Part shown: positions 25,026 to 35,587 of the stretch, piece after piece
Numbering within the stretch: the stretch's first letter is position 1
How the letters are laid out: the number at the start of each line of letters is the position of its first letter
Assembly: GCA_963921195.1 (NCBI GenBank)
Contig: OY992537.1
Coordinates: 20,606,642 to 20,670,641, forward strand
Reading direction: 5' to 3'
Length of the DNA: 64,000 nucleotides
Origin: Pegoplata infirma
Lineage: Eukaryota > Arthropoda > Insecta > Diptera > Anthomyiidae
Notes under the pieces: generated by a model
Told to the model about the DNA's origin: nothing
Seen by the model: the letters and a program-made list of their open reading frames with translations, nothing else
Database searches by the model: none
Translations under genes and position numbers: made by a program

Positions 25026-25771
25026 TATATCGTTAAACTATATTCAATTTGAGCTACACTCTAAAAAATGCATGTAACTTTACTATTATTAAGTTAGTAA
25101 ATTTTCATGTATATTTACAGAGAAGGCGCAAATATAAACAAGGAGTGTTTAAACAAAATAGTTACACATTTATTTGTAAAGAATTACACGCAAAGTATAG
25201 TACATCGTGTATTGTGAAACATGTTTATAAGATAATAAACACTTTCACTTTAAATGTACATTATTTCTATGTAAATTTTGTTTCAGGCACAAAATATGTA
25301 ATCAAACATAATTGTCAAAACTTTATTAAAAAAAAAAGTTTGAAATATTTTAGAACAAAATTGAAATACAATGAAAACAGATTTCAACTAAGAATACTAA
25401 TGCCACCATCTCTGCTTCCCTTGGTAAGTAAATGTATTATTTTAATAGCTGCGCGCATGAGGGAATTTTGGATTCTATGAAGACCATTCTTCTCGTGTTC
25501 AGACCCTATTGGTTGTAAATCTTTAATCTAAAAATGCCAATTTTAATTTTTTTATTTATTTTTTTATTTCTTAAGGTCCTTTTGGTCTCGAAAGATATAT
25601 GAGAATCATAATGAAACGGAACCAAAATTAAGGGTAAAATATGGAGCCACATTTGTATAAAAATTTAGGTAAAAATTTGAAAATTTTGAAGAAATAAAAC
25701 TAAACCACTCATAAGCTATTTTTCAGATGCATTTCCAGCATTCAGCGTTAGAATTCTACATCAAGAAGGGC

Positions 25772-25984
25772 AACAAAAGAGAGCATTAAATTCGGCTGTG
25801 CGGAATCTTTGGTAGCTTAAAAAAAATTTCCCAGGAAGAAAAAAAATGACATGGGTGTCTTGTGATAGAGAAGGTTGTATGTGTCGGTGATGTGCGACAG
25901 GGGACGTTGAATAAAGTGCAGGTCAAAAATATTTGAAAACAGCTAAAAAAAAGTACAATTCGGCATTGCCAAAAGTATTAATGA
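25772..25984 (-). mobile_element. Degenerate mini-me tail fragments
   Basis: GCATTAAATTCGGCTGTGCG (about 25788) and CAATTCGGCATTGCC (about 25956) are decayed hairpin ends of subfamilies B and A. No bodies attached. Confidence 0.45.
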
Positions 25985-27140
25985 CCTCCTCAATAGAATG
26001 TATAGAAAAATTATCAGATTCAGAGACATTTTTTCTATAGAAAAATTCTCAGATTCTGAGATATTTTTGTATAGAAAAATTTTTAGATTCTGAAATAATT
26101 TTTCTATAGAAAAATTCACAGATTCTGAGATATTTTTTCTATAGAAAAATTCTCAGATTCTGATATTTTTCTATAGAAAAATTCACAGATTCTGAGATAT
26201 CTTTTTTATAGAAAAATTCTCCGATTCTAAGATATTTTTTCAATAGAAAACTTCTCAGATTCTGAGATATTTTTTCTATAGAAATATTCTCAGATTCTGA
26301 GATAGTTTTTCTATAGAAAATTCTCAGGTTCTGAGATATTTTTTCTATAGAAAAAATCTCAGATTCTGAGATATTTTTTTAATAGAAAAATTCTCAGATT
26401 CTGAGATAATTTTTCTATAGAAAAAATATCTTAGAATCTGAGAATTTTTCTATAGAAAAAATATCTCAGAATCTGAGAATTTTTCTATAGAAAATATATC
26501 AGAAACTGAGAATTTTTCTATAGAAAATATATCAGAAACTGAGAATTTTTCTATAGAAAAAATATTTCAGAATCTGAGAATTTTTCTATAGAAAAAATGT
26601 CTCCGAATCTGAGAATTTTTAAATAGAAAAAATATCTCCGAATCGAGAATTTTTCTATAGAAAAAATGTCTCAGAATCTGAGAATTTTTCTATAGAAAAA
26701 ATGTCTCAGAATCTGAGAATGTTTCTATAGAAAAAATCTCTCAGAATCTCAGAAAGTTTCTATAGAAAAAATGGCTCAGAATCTGAGAATTTTTCTATAG
26801 AAAAAATGTCTCAGAATCTGAGAATTTTTCTATAGAAAATATATCAGAAACTGAGAATTTTTCTATAGAAAATATATCAGAAACTGAGAATTTTTCTATA
26901 GAAAAAATATTTCAGAATCTGAGAATTTTTCTATAGAAAAAATGTCTCCGAAACTGAGAATTTTTCAATAGAAAAAATGTCTCCGAATCGAGAATTTTTC
27001 TATAGAAAAAATGTCTCAGAATCTGAGAATTTTTCTATAGAAAAAATGTCTCAGAATCTGAGAAAGTTTCTATAGAAAAAATGGCTCAGAATCTGAGAAT
27101 TTTTCTATAGAAAAAATGTCTCAGAATCTGAGAATTTTTC

Positions 27141-27172
<32 letters not shown>

Positions 27173-27930
27173 TTGATCCAATGATCAGTTTTTATTTATT
27201 TTTCCAATTTTTATTTACAACTCATTTTAAATAATTTTAACCTAACCGAGAACTGGTAACAATGACCGTCGTCTCGTTGTAGCGAAATCAACCAAGGGCT
27301 TTGGTGGGAATCGAACCCACGACCCCCTGTTTCATAGGCTAGCACGCTACTAACTAGCCTACAAGGGCCCCCTCCCCCTTTCTATAGAAAAAATGTCTCA
27401 GAATCTGAGAATTTTTCTATAGAAAAAATGTCTCAGAATCTGAGAATTTTTCTATAGAAAAAATGTCTCAGAATCTGAGAATTTTTCTATAGAAAAAATG
27501 TCTCAGAATCTGAGAATTTTTCTATAGAAAAAATGTCTCAGAATCTGAGAATTTTTCTATAGAAAAAATGTCTCAGAATCTGAGAATTTTTCTATAGAAA
27601 AAATGTCTCAGAATCTGAGAATTTTTCTATAGAAAAAATGTCTCAGAATCTGAGAATTTTTCTATAGAAAAAATGTCTCAGAATCTGAGAATTTTTCTAT
27701 AGAAAAAATTTTTCAGAATCTGAGAATTTTTTTATAGAAAAACTGTCTCAAAATCTGTTTTCTATTAAAAAAATGTCTCAGAATCTGAGAATTTTTCTTT
27801 GTAAAAAATATCCCAGTATCTGCAAATTTTTCTGTAGAAAAAATGTCTCAGAATCTGAGAATTTTTCTGTACAAGAATTTTTCTGTAAAAAATGTCTCAG
27901 AATCTGAGAATTTTTCTATAGAAAGAAATT
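25985..27930. repeat. 35-bp satellite array with orientation switch and higher-order repeat
   Basis: About 50 units built from CTCAGAATCTGAG and TTTTTCTATAGAAAAA palindromes; the period is 35 bp in the regular part (units start at 27431, 27466 and so on). Left of about 26415 the units run in the opposite orientation (ATTCTCAGATTCTGAGATAT). Between 26491 and 27130 a block of about 345 bp with the same variant units (ATATATCAGAAACTGAG twice, then CTCCGAATCGAGAAT) occurs twice, a higher-order duplication. Units after 27388 are nearly identical. The array is split by a SINE. Confidence 0.92.
27145..27379 (-). mobile_element. tRNA-derived SINE inserted in the satellite
   Basis: 235 bp on the minus strand with 8-bp target duplications TTTCTATA (27137-27144 and 27380-27387). 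The head contains an A box (TAGGCTAGTTAGTAGCG) and B box (GGTTCGATTCC), a perfect T-arm GTGGG/CCCAC, and an anticodon-loop-like ATGAAAC. The body is unrelated sequence ending in a (TTA)n tail, seen as (TAA)n at 27145-27172. The internal pol III promoter boxes are preserved. The parental tRNA is uncertain. Confidence 0.88.
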
Positions 27931-28373
27931 TTTTTGGTTACATTTTTAATTAATTATTTTATTTGTTTTAGCTTTTTATTTAATTTTAACACGTTTGTTT
28001 TAAGCCTTCATTAGCCTTTTTTATTTTAAATAAAATATATAAAAATGCATATATTTTTTTTTTGATATTTGAATTTGGAAAAGTTAGGGTGGTTTTATAA
28101 AAAGCAATTTCAATGTGTATGTACATAATTTTCATGTATTTCCAGGCATTTCTACTTTAAGTTTACTAAATAAACATGTTTATTTAGACACAAAACGTGT
28201 AAATTTTCCTGAAACATTTTTGTTGCAAAGCATTTTGTAGACACATAAATATGTACGTTTACATACTTTGTGTCTATCACTTTAAGCACAACAAGTATTT
28301 TTACACGGTTTATAGTAGGAGACAAGTTACCTACTATAAACAGGGTAAATTTACATGAAAATTAATTAGAGTG

Positions 28374-29927
28374 TATATAAAAAAACATAACTTTTCAGGA
28401 GAGCAAAAAAACCGTCGCATTCGCGTATTTTTTAACTTTTTGTCGGCCGATCTTTTACAATATTAATTAATAATTACTAGTAAATTTTACACGTGCTTTG
28501 TTTGTAAAAATTCGTATTATTCGCTGAGTTACAGCAGATAGCTCAACCTTTTTTATTTGAAATTAATCCACCTAAGCATATAGCTCATTAAATATAGACT
28601 TTAAAGCTTTATAACTTTTTAACGGATTATGATAAAAATGTGAATTTGGTACCATATTTCTCAGTTTTTAAAGCCCTTCCATTACAGGTGTTAAAAAAAA
28701 TACTTTTTAATTTTTTTTTTTAAATCATCGATTTTTTCGCGCATTCTCGCCATTATTTGGAACCTTTATGAAGCTTGCGAAAAATGTCATAACACTTGTG
28801 TTAGCTGTACAATCAAATGGGCAAATAAAATAAGCAAAAAGTTTAACCGGTTTTGCTCCGCATCGAAATATGGGTCAAAAACCGCGTTTTTAACCGCGGA
28901 AAGGAGTTGAAACTTTCCAAAAAAAAAACTGCCATTATTTTTATTAATGGAAAAAGTGATAATAAAAAAAATAAATTTAAAAGTTTACCGTAGTAAACTA
29001 TACTGTAGATAGCTCAAATTTTTATTTATAAAAAAACATGGTTTCACATAGCTCATGCTATTTTTGCAATAAAATAGCCTTAAAATATTTTTTTTGTTCT
29101 GAAATTAATACCATAGATGGCACTTATGCCAGCGAACATTTTGCCATCAAAAACTCATTTTCGTCAACCGAGCAGATAGCTCAAATTGAATATAGTTCCA
29201 CGATATGATATTTATGTTCGTTTTGATGTTTGATTGACTAACCATAATTCTCTTATATCTGCTGAAATCCCATAGTAAGGTTGAAACAAATATGTACAAA
29301 TGTACTATGAGATGAGAATTTAGTTTAAATCAATAAATAAATAATTTATTATAAGAATAATATAAATAAAATATTTGAGCCTCGAACTAGAATAATACTC
29401 TTATGAAATATATATAAAAGGGCCGATAGATAAATTTTTATTTCGTTGGATCTTGTGGTATAAAATAAGCAGCAACAAATGTTTGTAAGATATTTTTCAA
29501 ATTGTCGCTAAAGAAATTTTAAGAAATCTGTCGTAGTAAATCTTTAGACTTGTACGATTTCAAATACAAGTGTTCTTAAACATCAGCAACGATTTGTAAG
29601 GCAAATCTCTAATGTAATTTTAACGTCTACCGCTAAAGTTGTCCTAACAACTTGGCCAACTGTGTAGAACAAAAGGATTTATGTGTGCAAGTGTGACTGC
29701 GCTTGAATGTATTACGATGTATGAGTGTAACTGCTGATGTTTGCCAAGTGCCAAAAAAAATATAAAAAAAAAATAACTCACACATATACAAAAACTCAAA
29801 ACACTTGCACATTTAGAGAGAAAGAGTGTAAAAGAAATGAAAACATCTTATGGATTAGCATTTTAATATTAACTTTATAAGCATGAATGCACTCCATCTA
29901 CTCTCGTTTTAGTTTAAATTAGTTTAT
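28374..29927. other. AT-rich DNA, right part of the putative outer element then unassigned
   Basis: 28380-29203 holds recurring TAGCTCAAA motifs (see 25026-29203). 29204-29927 looks like ordinary intergenic or intronic dipteran sequence. No gene found. Confidence 0.4.
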
Positions 29928-30091
29928 GAGAATAATCACAATTGGAGCGGGAAGCGGAAAGACGCAACTGTCCTCATAAAAATAGAATTGAATCTAGTTT
30001 GGCGGAAAAACGCGGCGGAATTTTGTTTTCATATAAAACGTATGTGAACAGTTGCGGAAAAACGCTTCCCGCTCCAATTGTGATTATTCTC
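29928..30091. mobile_element. 164-bp hairpin MITE
   Basis: A perfect 29-bp inverted repeat, starting GAGAATAATCACAATTGGAG at 29928 and mirrored at 30063-30091, with TAT on both sides. The arms contain GGAGCGGGAAGCG, conspicuously GC-rich for this window. An open frame (29942-30199) crosses it and simply reflects the hairpin. Confidence 0.75.
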
Positions 30092-30227
30092 TATGTGTGT
30101 GAAAAAAAGGTTGTAAATGAAAAAGATTTTACAAAACTATGTGTACAAAGATTTAGAGATAATTTCCGCTTAGAAAAATGTTCATACTTGGTTGAATAAT
30201 AAAATTGTGCTATAGGATTATAAAAAA

Positions 30228-30335
30228 ATGTCTCGCTACTTGTGGAAAATTGGGCTTAACAGACCAACTGATGAATCAGATTCTGCAAAAGAAAATAAAA
30301 GAGAAAATACTTTAAAAAAAGATTCTGGATTCTAA
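30228..30335 (+). other. 35-codon open frame, possible exon fragment
   Basis: MSRYLWKIGLNRPTDESDSA followed by a Lys/Glu/Asn-rich end and TAA. The composition is more protein-like than neighbouring frames, and it sits outside recognised repeats, but it is short, has no known motif, and no splice structure or promoter is evident. Listed only so it can be tested. Confidence 0.12.
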
Positions 30336-31152
30336 TTAATTATTCATAAACTTATCAAAAATTTAAGACTTAAAAATTTCTTTTACACGAATTTCTTAAA
30401 TTTAAAAAAAATTTCGTATGGAAAATTCATAGATTCTGAGTTGGAAGAAATACTTTCCGAATTATGAAATTTTTTTCCTTTCCTTTTATTTTCTAAAAAA
30501 ATCGTCTACATTCTTTTTGTGAGTACCAGTGCTCTTTGAAGTAGGTATGCAATATTTCAAATCACTAACACTTTATTATTTTTTTTAGTTATAGCTTAAG
30601 AGCAAACACACACACACAGACACGCATACGTTTACCAACTCATACTTATAAAAACAGAAACCATAAAAACAAGCAAATTCAACAAAAACTGCAAAAATAA
30701 AATAACTGCAACACAAACAATGCACAAATATATTTACATTTCATTGTTCATACGTATGTTGGCATATTCGTTGCGCATAAATTTACACTATATTGTGTAA
30801 AAATATTCACTGACTTCTAACGAACATACACTAGCAAAAGCAAAAAAAAAACATACACACACTACACAAAAATATGTATATTTCAATTCGCACACTCATA
30901 CATTTACATTTATCCTACATTCGCATAAAACATGAAAATCTTTTTTGTTGTTGAGTCTATATGTGTGTGTGTGTGGGTGTAAGTGTTTGGTGCTTGTCAT
31001 ATCAACTGCTACATATCCTGAATTAATTTTCAGCACCATTTTTGTTTTTTATTTTTTATTTTTTTTTTCATTATGGACTGGACCACGAGCAATCATCTTC
31101 AGCAGCAAGCCACCCACATATTCAGACATGATGACTTTTTCAGCAAATAATA
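30336..31152. other. Intergenic or intronic DNA with CA-rich stretches
   Basis: Short CACACA and TGTGTG runs (30610, 30960) and mixed AT-rich sequence. A slightly richer patch at 31075-31160 (GGACCACGAGCAATCATCTT, CAGCAGCAAGCCACCC) could be a remnant exon, without further support. Confidence 0.35.
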
Positions 31153-32640
31153 ACACAAGTTTATTAGAGTGGTATTTTTTCGAAGAGCGATTTTTAATAA
31201 TATTTTTAATAATATTTTTCTACTTAAATAATACAATTTTATCTTTATTAACACAATTTTTTCATATCCACGCCCACAAAAGGGGGCGGCCGATAAAAAT
31301 TGTATTTGTTTATCCTATTGTTTAAAGTTTAGGACATTGAATAACACAATTTTATCATTATTAACACAATTTTTTCATATCCACGCCCATAAAAGGGGGC
31401 AGTCCGATAAAAATTGTATATGTTTATACTTTGGGTCAAAGTACAGGACATACAACGACTTCTGACATTCAAATCTTTCATTTTCTTAATTTCTTAACAA
31501 AAATACAAAAAAAGCACTGTAAAAAAAATTGCGTTTTTCTAGAAGTTGGTTTAGTTCTTCAAGGGTAACTTTTTTCCCTCTTGTCCGATTTTGCTTATTT
31601 CCGAACTTAACCTACCTATATGACATATTCGTGCTTATCTTCAGGAGTCTAGCTCTTTAAGTTTGGACTGCATCGTGATTTCCACTAACAGACTGACACA
31701 CGGACATCGATAAAAAGTCTTCTATCATGTATTAATGATATATATATGGGGCATTCCATGTCAAATCGGACACTTTGAAAAATTTTTTTTTTTTTAGATT
31801 TACCCAATTTGTTTACAGTTTTTAGTACCCTTCGAAAACTCCTTCGTGGTAAATTTTCAGATTTTTTTGATGACCCGTTCAAAAGATATAGAATTTTTAA
31901 AAATTGCTAGTTTGTTCCTTTACTCAAACTTCTTTTACTCATAACTTCTTCAATAATGGTCCAAGTTTCTTTTTTTTTTTTTGATTTTTTCTGTAAGTAC
32001 AGATCGAGCACGGGCTCTAATTATATTTGTTATAAGGGTTCAAGCAGCGTTTGAAAGGCTACGTTAGCTACCCGTTTTTTTGCTTTTGCTTTTCATATCA
32101 CTTCAAACAATTTCAATATTATAAGTTATAGCTTTTGTTTACTTTTCTTTTTTGTGTTTGCTTAAACTACAACAACACGAAAAAAATAAAAACTCCAAAC
32201 AGAGCAGTAGCGGAAAACAAATTTTATTGTTGTAGCCTACAAATATACTACAGTAGTATATTTGTAGGCTACAAATATACTACAGTAGTATATTTGTAGG
32301 CTACAGTATTACTACAGTATTACTACAGTAGTATTACTACAGTAGTATTACTACAGTAGTATTACTACAGTATTACTACAGTATCACATTGTTAACAAAT
32401 GTTGCAATATAAAAACGTGACCATATTAAAAATTTCGTTAAGATGGTGTAAAATGAATACAACATCGAAAAAAGAATAATAATAATTTTTAATAAAATTC
32501 TTTTAATTTTGGTCAAAAAAATATAGAAAAATTTTAAATTTTGTCGAATTTTTCGATATTTTCGAATATGTACGCGATTTTAATATTATCGGTCTAGACG
32601 CTCAGAAGTTATGAGAAAAACCGTGACATTAACATTGGCT

Positions 32641-33022
32641 TAGAGATGGGCGCTGGTCACGTGATTCACGTGATTTGAATGATTTTCATTTAAATCACGT
32701 GATTGTGAGTGAGTGTGAGCTGAAAAAAAATCTGAGTGAGTGAGTCATTTATTTTTTGCGTGAGTTTGTGTGATAAGATTTTTAGATTATCCCAATTTTT
32801 TTATTTTTTGTAGTTTTTTTTTTTGGTAAGAAAATTTTATTGCGTTAGTAGATTTTGCGTGACTCACGCGTGAGCGTGATTGAATCTGGCGTGAGTAAGA
32901 TTTTTATTACTCACGTGAATAGTGAGTGAGCGTGAGTAAAAAAAAATTGCGTGAGTGATTCGATTATTTTTGCGTGAGCTTGAGTGAGTGTGAGTCAAAA
33001 TCCACTCACGCACCCATCTCTA
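32641..33022. mobile_element. hAT-type MITE rich in GTGAGTGAGTG motifs, copy 1
   Basis: Termini TAGAGATGGGCGC and ACCCATCTCTA, flanked by CATTGGCT (32633-32640) and CATTGGGT (33023-33030), 7 of 8 identical. The interior is dense in TGAGTGAGTGTGAG and CACTCA motifs. 382 bp, non-coding. Confidence 0.8.
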
Positions 33023-33078
33023 CATTGGGTTTTTCGAAAATTCACGTGTTGAAAAATACACAAAAAATTGGTTTTAAT

Positions 33079-33496
33079 TAGAGATGGGCGCGTGAGTGAT
33101 TTTTGACTCACACTCACTCACGCCCACGACAGGAATTTTTGAATCACGCACACTCACTCACGAGCAAATTTTTTCTACTCACAATCACGTGAGTAAATTT
33201 AATACAACTCACACTCACGTGCACTCACTCAAGCTTCACTCACACTCTCGTTGACTCACATTCACGAAACTTATTCATACAAAAAAAATTTAAAAACTAA
33301 AATTTGAAAAATCTTTTAAAATTTTCAACAAAATTTAAAGTTCAGCGTAACTTAAAAAATCGACTCACGCGCACTCACGCAAAAATCTTACTCACGCACA
33401 CTCCACTCACACGCGCGTGAGTAAAATTGAATTTAGTCACACTCAAGCGTGGTCACGCGTGAATCACGTTCTAATCTGCTCATGTGCCCATCTCTA
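33079..33496. mobile_element. hAT-type MITE rich in CACTCACTCA motifs, copy 2
   Basis: Same family as 32641-33022, mostly in the opposite orientation: TAGAGATGGGCGCGTGAG to GCCCATCTCTA. Flanks GTTTTAAT (33071-33078) and CTTTTAAT (33497-33504) match 7 of 8. 418 bp. Confidence 0.8.
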
Positions 33497-33881
33497 CTTT
33501 TAATGACAAGGGAACACCACAACAATGTTTGCGAAAGTTTTTTTTTTGAGAAGTTGAATTATAATTTTGCATTAAAACAATCCATCCCTATTCTTTATAC
33601 ACATTAAAATAAAACAGTTATGTTAAACAAGATAAGTGTGTGTGTTATAGTTTTATTAAATTTTCTCTTTGTAGGCTACAAAAACAATATTTGTAGACTA
33701 CCAAAAATAATTTGTAGGCTACAGGTAGGCTACCAAAAATAATTTGTAGGCTACAGGTAGGCTACCAAAAATAATTTGTAGGCTACACAATTCTAATGTT
33801 TTTGTTTTTTTTGCTAATTATTCATTTTTAAAAACAATCGTAAGCTCTCGCTACAAAAACAGAAATGTCCAAGTATTAGTA

Positions 33882-34110
33882 CACTCAAAATAATTCTACA
33901 GTAAAAGGTTTAGTAAGTGATATTGTACCAAAATCTACTAATTAGTTACTAATTTTAGTATCTTCAAAGTACTAACATTAGTAATTTTTACTGGTTTTGA
34001 CTAATATTAGTTACAAATTTTAGTATTGGTTACCAATTTCTGCACTAGGTCCTTTTGGACTAAAATTAGTTAAATTTTTAGTATTTAATACCCACGTTTT
34101 TTTTTGGGTG
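33882..34110. mobile_element. 229-bp TA-flanked MITE
   Basis: CACTCAAAATAATTC on the left, TTTTTTTTTGGGTG on the right, with TA on both sides. The interior repeats ACTAATTTTAGTA-like modules. Nested near the right end of the 2.17 kb hAT element. Confidence 0.7.
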
Positions 34111-35083
34111 TAGTTATAGCAATTGAATGATTTACATATTGTTTGTTTTTAAAACTACACATATCGTCAATTTTGGTTGTTTAAGCTACTTTCTTCGTAG
34201 TAATTTAAACGCTGGGTTCAAGTTGAAAAAATGCAGAAGAAAAATTGAATTTCTAAAAATTATAGACATTTCTGGTATTTCCTATATTTATAAGTTTCAA
34301 TTTTTTTTTCAAAATTTTTAAAAGCGCTCTAATATGCGATTTTTAAGTTTTAAAATTTAAATCTCATTTTTGAAAATGTTTGTACTCTTTGATTTTTTGA
34401 AATTTTTTTGTGTAAAACTTCTATCGATTCTACAAATTCTTTGCCCAGGAGGATCGTGGGATAACGATTATTACTATTTTTTAAAATTTTTTGAAAAAAT
34501 TTTATTGTAATTTTCCAATCTTAAAATCATTTCTACTGCTTCAATGGTGCGTCATATAGGGGTTCTTTAAAAGGACCTTTTGCGTCTTAAAATTTCTTTG
34601 GAACTAACTAATACCCTATCTCTAATTTCTAAGGGAGCTCCCACACAAAACGACATTTTTTAAAATTTGCTCCAACCGCTCTAACTGCCCTAATAGTGCC
34701 CTTATAGTGACAAAATTTATGACCGACCCACAATATTTTTTAGTCCAAACATTTTCTCTGAACACACCTACCCTCTATATTTAACTGTTAAGGCGGTCCC
34801 CATACAATTTTTTTAATTCTTTGTAAATTTGTTTTATTTTATCAGCTTCTAGTGGTCCAATGGTGCTTCCGAGAGGGGTCATTTCTGAGACCGACCCCCA
34901 TCTATTTTTACCCTACAACATTTTATTAAAACATACCTACGCCCTATCTCCACTCCCTAAGTAGGTTCCCATACAAATAACAGTTGGAGCTAATTTTATA
35001 AAAATGTAATTTTGTATGGAAGCCTACTTAGGGAGTGGAGATAGGGCGTAGGTATACCCCATACTGTAGTTGGAGGGTATAAA

Positions 35084-35587
35084 AAGTAGTGAGAGTGTAT
35101 GTTTTTTACGCTTAAGAAATATAATTTAAGCATTTTTTTAACATTTTTAATATCCAAGACCACAAAAAGGGCGCCCACAAACAACGACATTTTCCCATTC
35201 CCGTGTTTAAGTGCGGGACTTTGAATTTTTTTTTGCATAAAAATGTTTCATTTGCTTTATAAAAGTATAAAAAAAACTGTAAATAAATGGAGTTTTAAAG
35301 ATTGGTTCAATTCTTTAAGGGGCACATTTTCCCCAAGGTCCGATTTTGCCCATCTCCGAACTTAACAAGTCTATGGCCATTAGACATATTCGTGACAAAG
35401 TTCAAATGTTATTCTATATTATTTTGTACTGTATCGTGTTCTCCATAGAAAGAAGGAGATCGCACGAATGTTTTAGAATCGATCACCGATCAATAATATA
35501 TATTTTGGGGTCCTCGACCGATATTTCGATGCGTTACACACGGAATAACAAAGTGAGTATACCCCAATACTGTGGTTGGAGAGTATA
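35084..35587 (-). mobile_element. mini-me/DINE-1-like element, subfamily B, decayed
   Basis: From AAAGTAGTGAGAGTG to GGTTGGAGAGTATA, with the CCAAGGTCCGATTTTGCCC block, a TA tract (AATATATATTTTGG) and the CGATATTTCGATGCGTTACA head. The GTCY tract is reduced to AGAAAGAAGGAGATCG. Confidence 0.7.

Larger units (their letters stand above)
25057..28373. mobile_element. TA-flanked 3.3 kb element carrying the 35-bp satellite
   Basis: Left CACTCTAAAAAATGCATGTA, right TTACATGAAAATTAATTAGAGTG; TA lies on both sides (25055-25056, 28374-28375). Terminal arms of a few hundred bp surround the long 35-bp tandem array at 25985-27930. An open frame of 143 codons (25049-25480) lies on the left arm; it crosses the terminal repeat and has no recognisable domain. 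It could instead be two related element ends bracketing an unrelated array. Confidence 0.5.
25026..29203. mobile_element. Putative outer element defined by distant inverted repeats
   Basis: AACTATATTCAATTTGAGCT at about 25035-25054 recurs inverted at about 29172-29191, with ATATCGT/ACGATAT just outside each. The right part (28400-29200) repeats TAGCTCAAA-type motifs several times, as subterminal repeats would. The 25057-28373 element appears inserted next to the left end. Superfamily not assigned. Confidence 0.4.
32045..34214. mobile_element. 2.17 kb hAT-type element with TTGTAGGCTAC subterminal repeats
   Basis: Ends CAGCGTTTGAAAGG and, inverted, CAGCGTTTAAATTA; the 8-bp target duplication GGTTCAAG is exact (32037-32044, 34215-34222) and the interrupted Penelope-like repeat is contiguous once it is removed. 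Clusters of TTTGTAGGCTAC near both ends (32230-32300 and 33670-33790) look like transposase-binding subterminal repeats. No transposase frame survives. It contains two MITEs with TAGAGATGGGCG ends and one TA-flanked MITE. Confidence 0.8.
31970..34291 (+). mobile_element. Penelope-like family 1 terminal repeat, split by a hAT element
   Basis: Begins at about 31980 with TTCTGTAAGTACAGATCGAG, is interrupted after GGGTTCAAG, resumes at 34215 with GGTTCAAGTTGAAAAA and stops at TATTTCCTATA, just before the hammerhead core. AAGTTTC lies on both sides (31963-31969, 34292-34298), a likely 7-bp target duplication in the foldback arm. Confidence 0.7.
31747..35052. mobile_element. TGGGGCATTCC foldback element, partly deleted, in mini-me TA tract
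   Basis: Left end TGGGGCATTCCATGTC at 31747 after TA; the arm runs to 31969 and resumes at about 34299 with GCGCTCTAATATGCG, AGGATCGTGGGATAACG, CCGACCCACAATATTTT and ends near the central palindrome (CTCCACTCCCTAAGTAGG and its inverse, about 34950-35045). Most of the opposite arm is missing compared with 41087-43024. Confidence 0.75.
31153..35081 (-). mobile_element. mini-me/DINE-1-like element, subfamily B, host of a five-level nest
   Basis: Left part 31153-31744 includes two CCACGCCCAYAAAAGGGGG blocks (a tandem duplication of about 113 bp, 31252-31440), the TTTGGACTGCATCGTG block, a GACTGACACACGGACATCG microsatellite relic and the TA tract. After the nested insertions it resumes at about 35053 with TATACCCCATACTGTAG and ends GGAGGGTATA at 35081. 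The segment between TA tract and head is lost. Confidence 0.7.

Noticed and set aside
25049..25480. A 143-codon gene
   Set aside because: It begins in the terminal repeat of a transposon, is Lys/Asn/Ile/Phe-rich as expected from AT-rich sequence, and has no motif.
27297..27372. A functional tRNA gene on the minus strand
   Set aside because: A and B boxes and the T arm are good, but the anticodon stem is poor, target duplications enclose a 235-bp unit and a (TTA)n tail follows; it is a SINE.
25985..27930. CRISPR-like array of 35-bp repeats
   Set aside because: Units are contiguous without spacers, vary continuously and sit in eukaryotic transposon-rich DNA; it is a satellite.
29942..30199. 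An 85-codon gene
   Set aside because: Most of it is the arms of a perfect hairpin MITE.
31075..31160. An exon candidate with relatively higher GC content
   Set aside because: Two frames stay open over about 25 codons, but no splice donor, homologue or continuation is visible; kept only as a note in the spacer entry.
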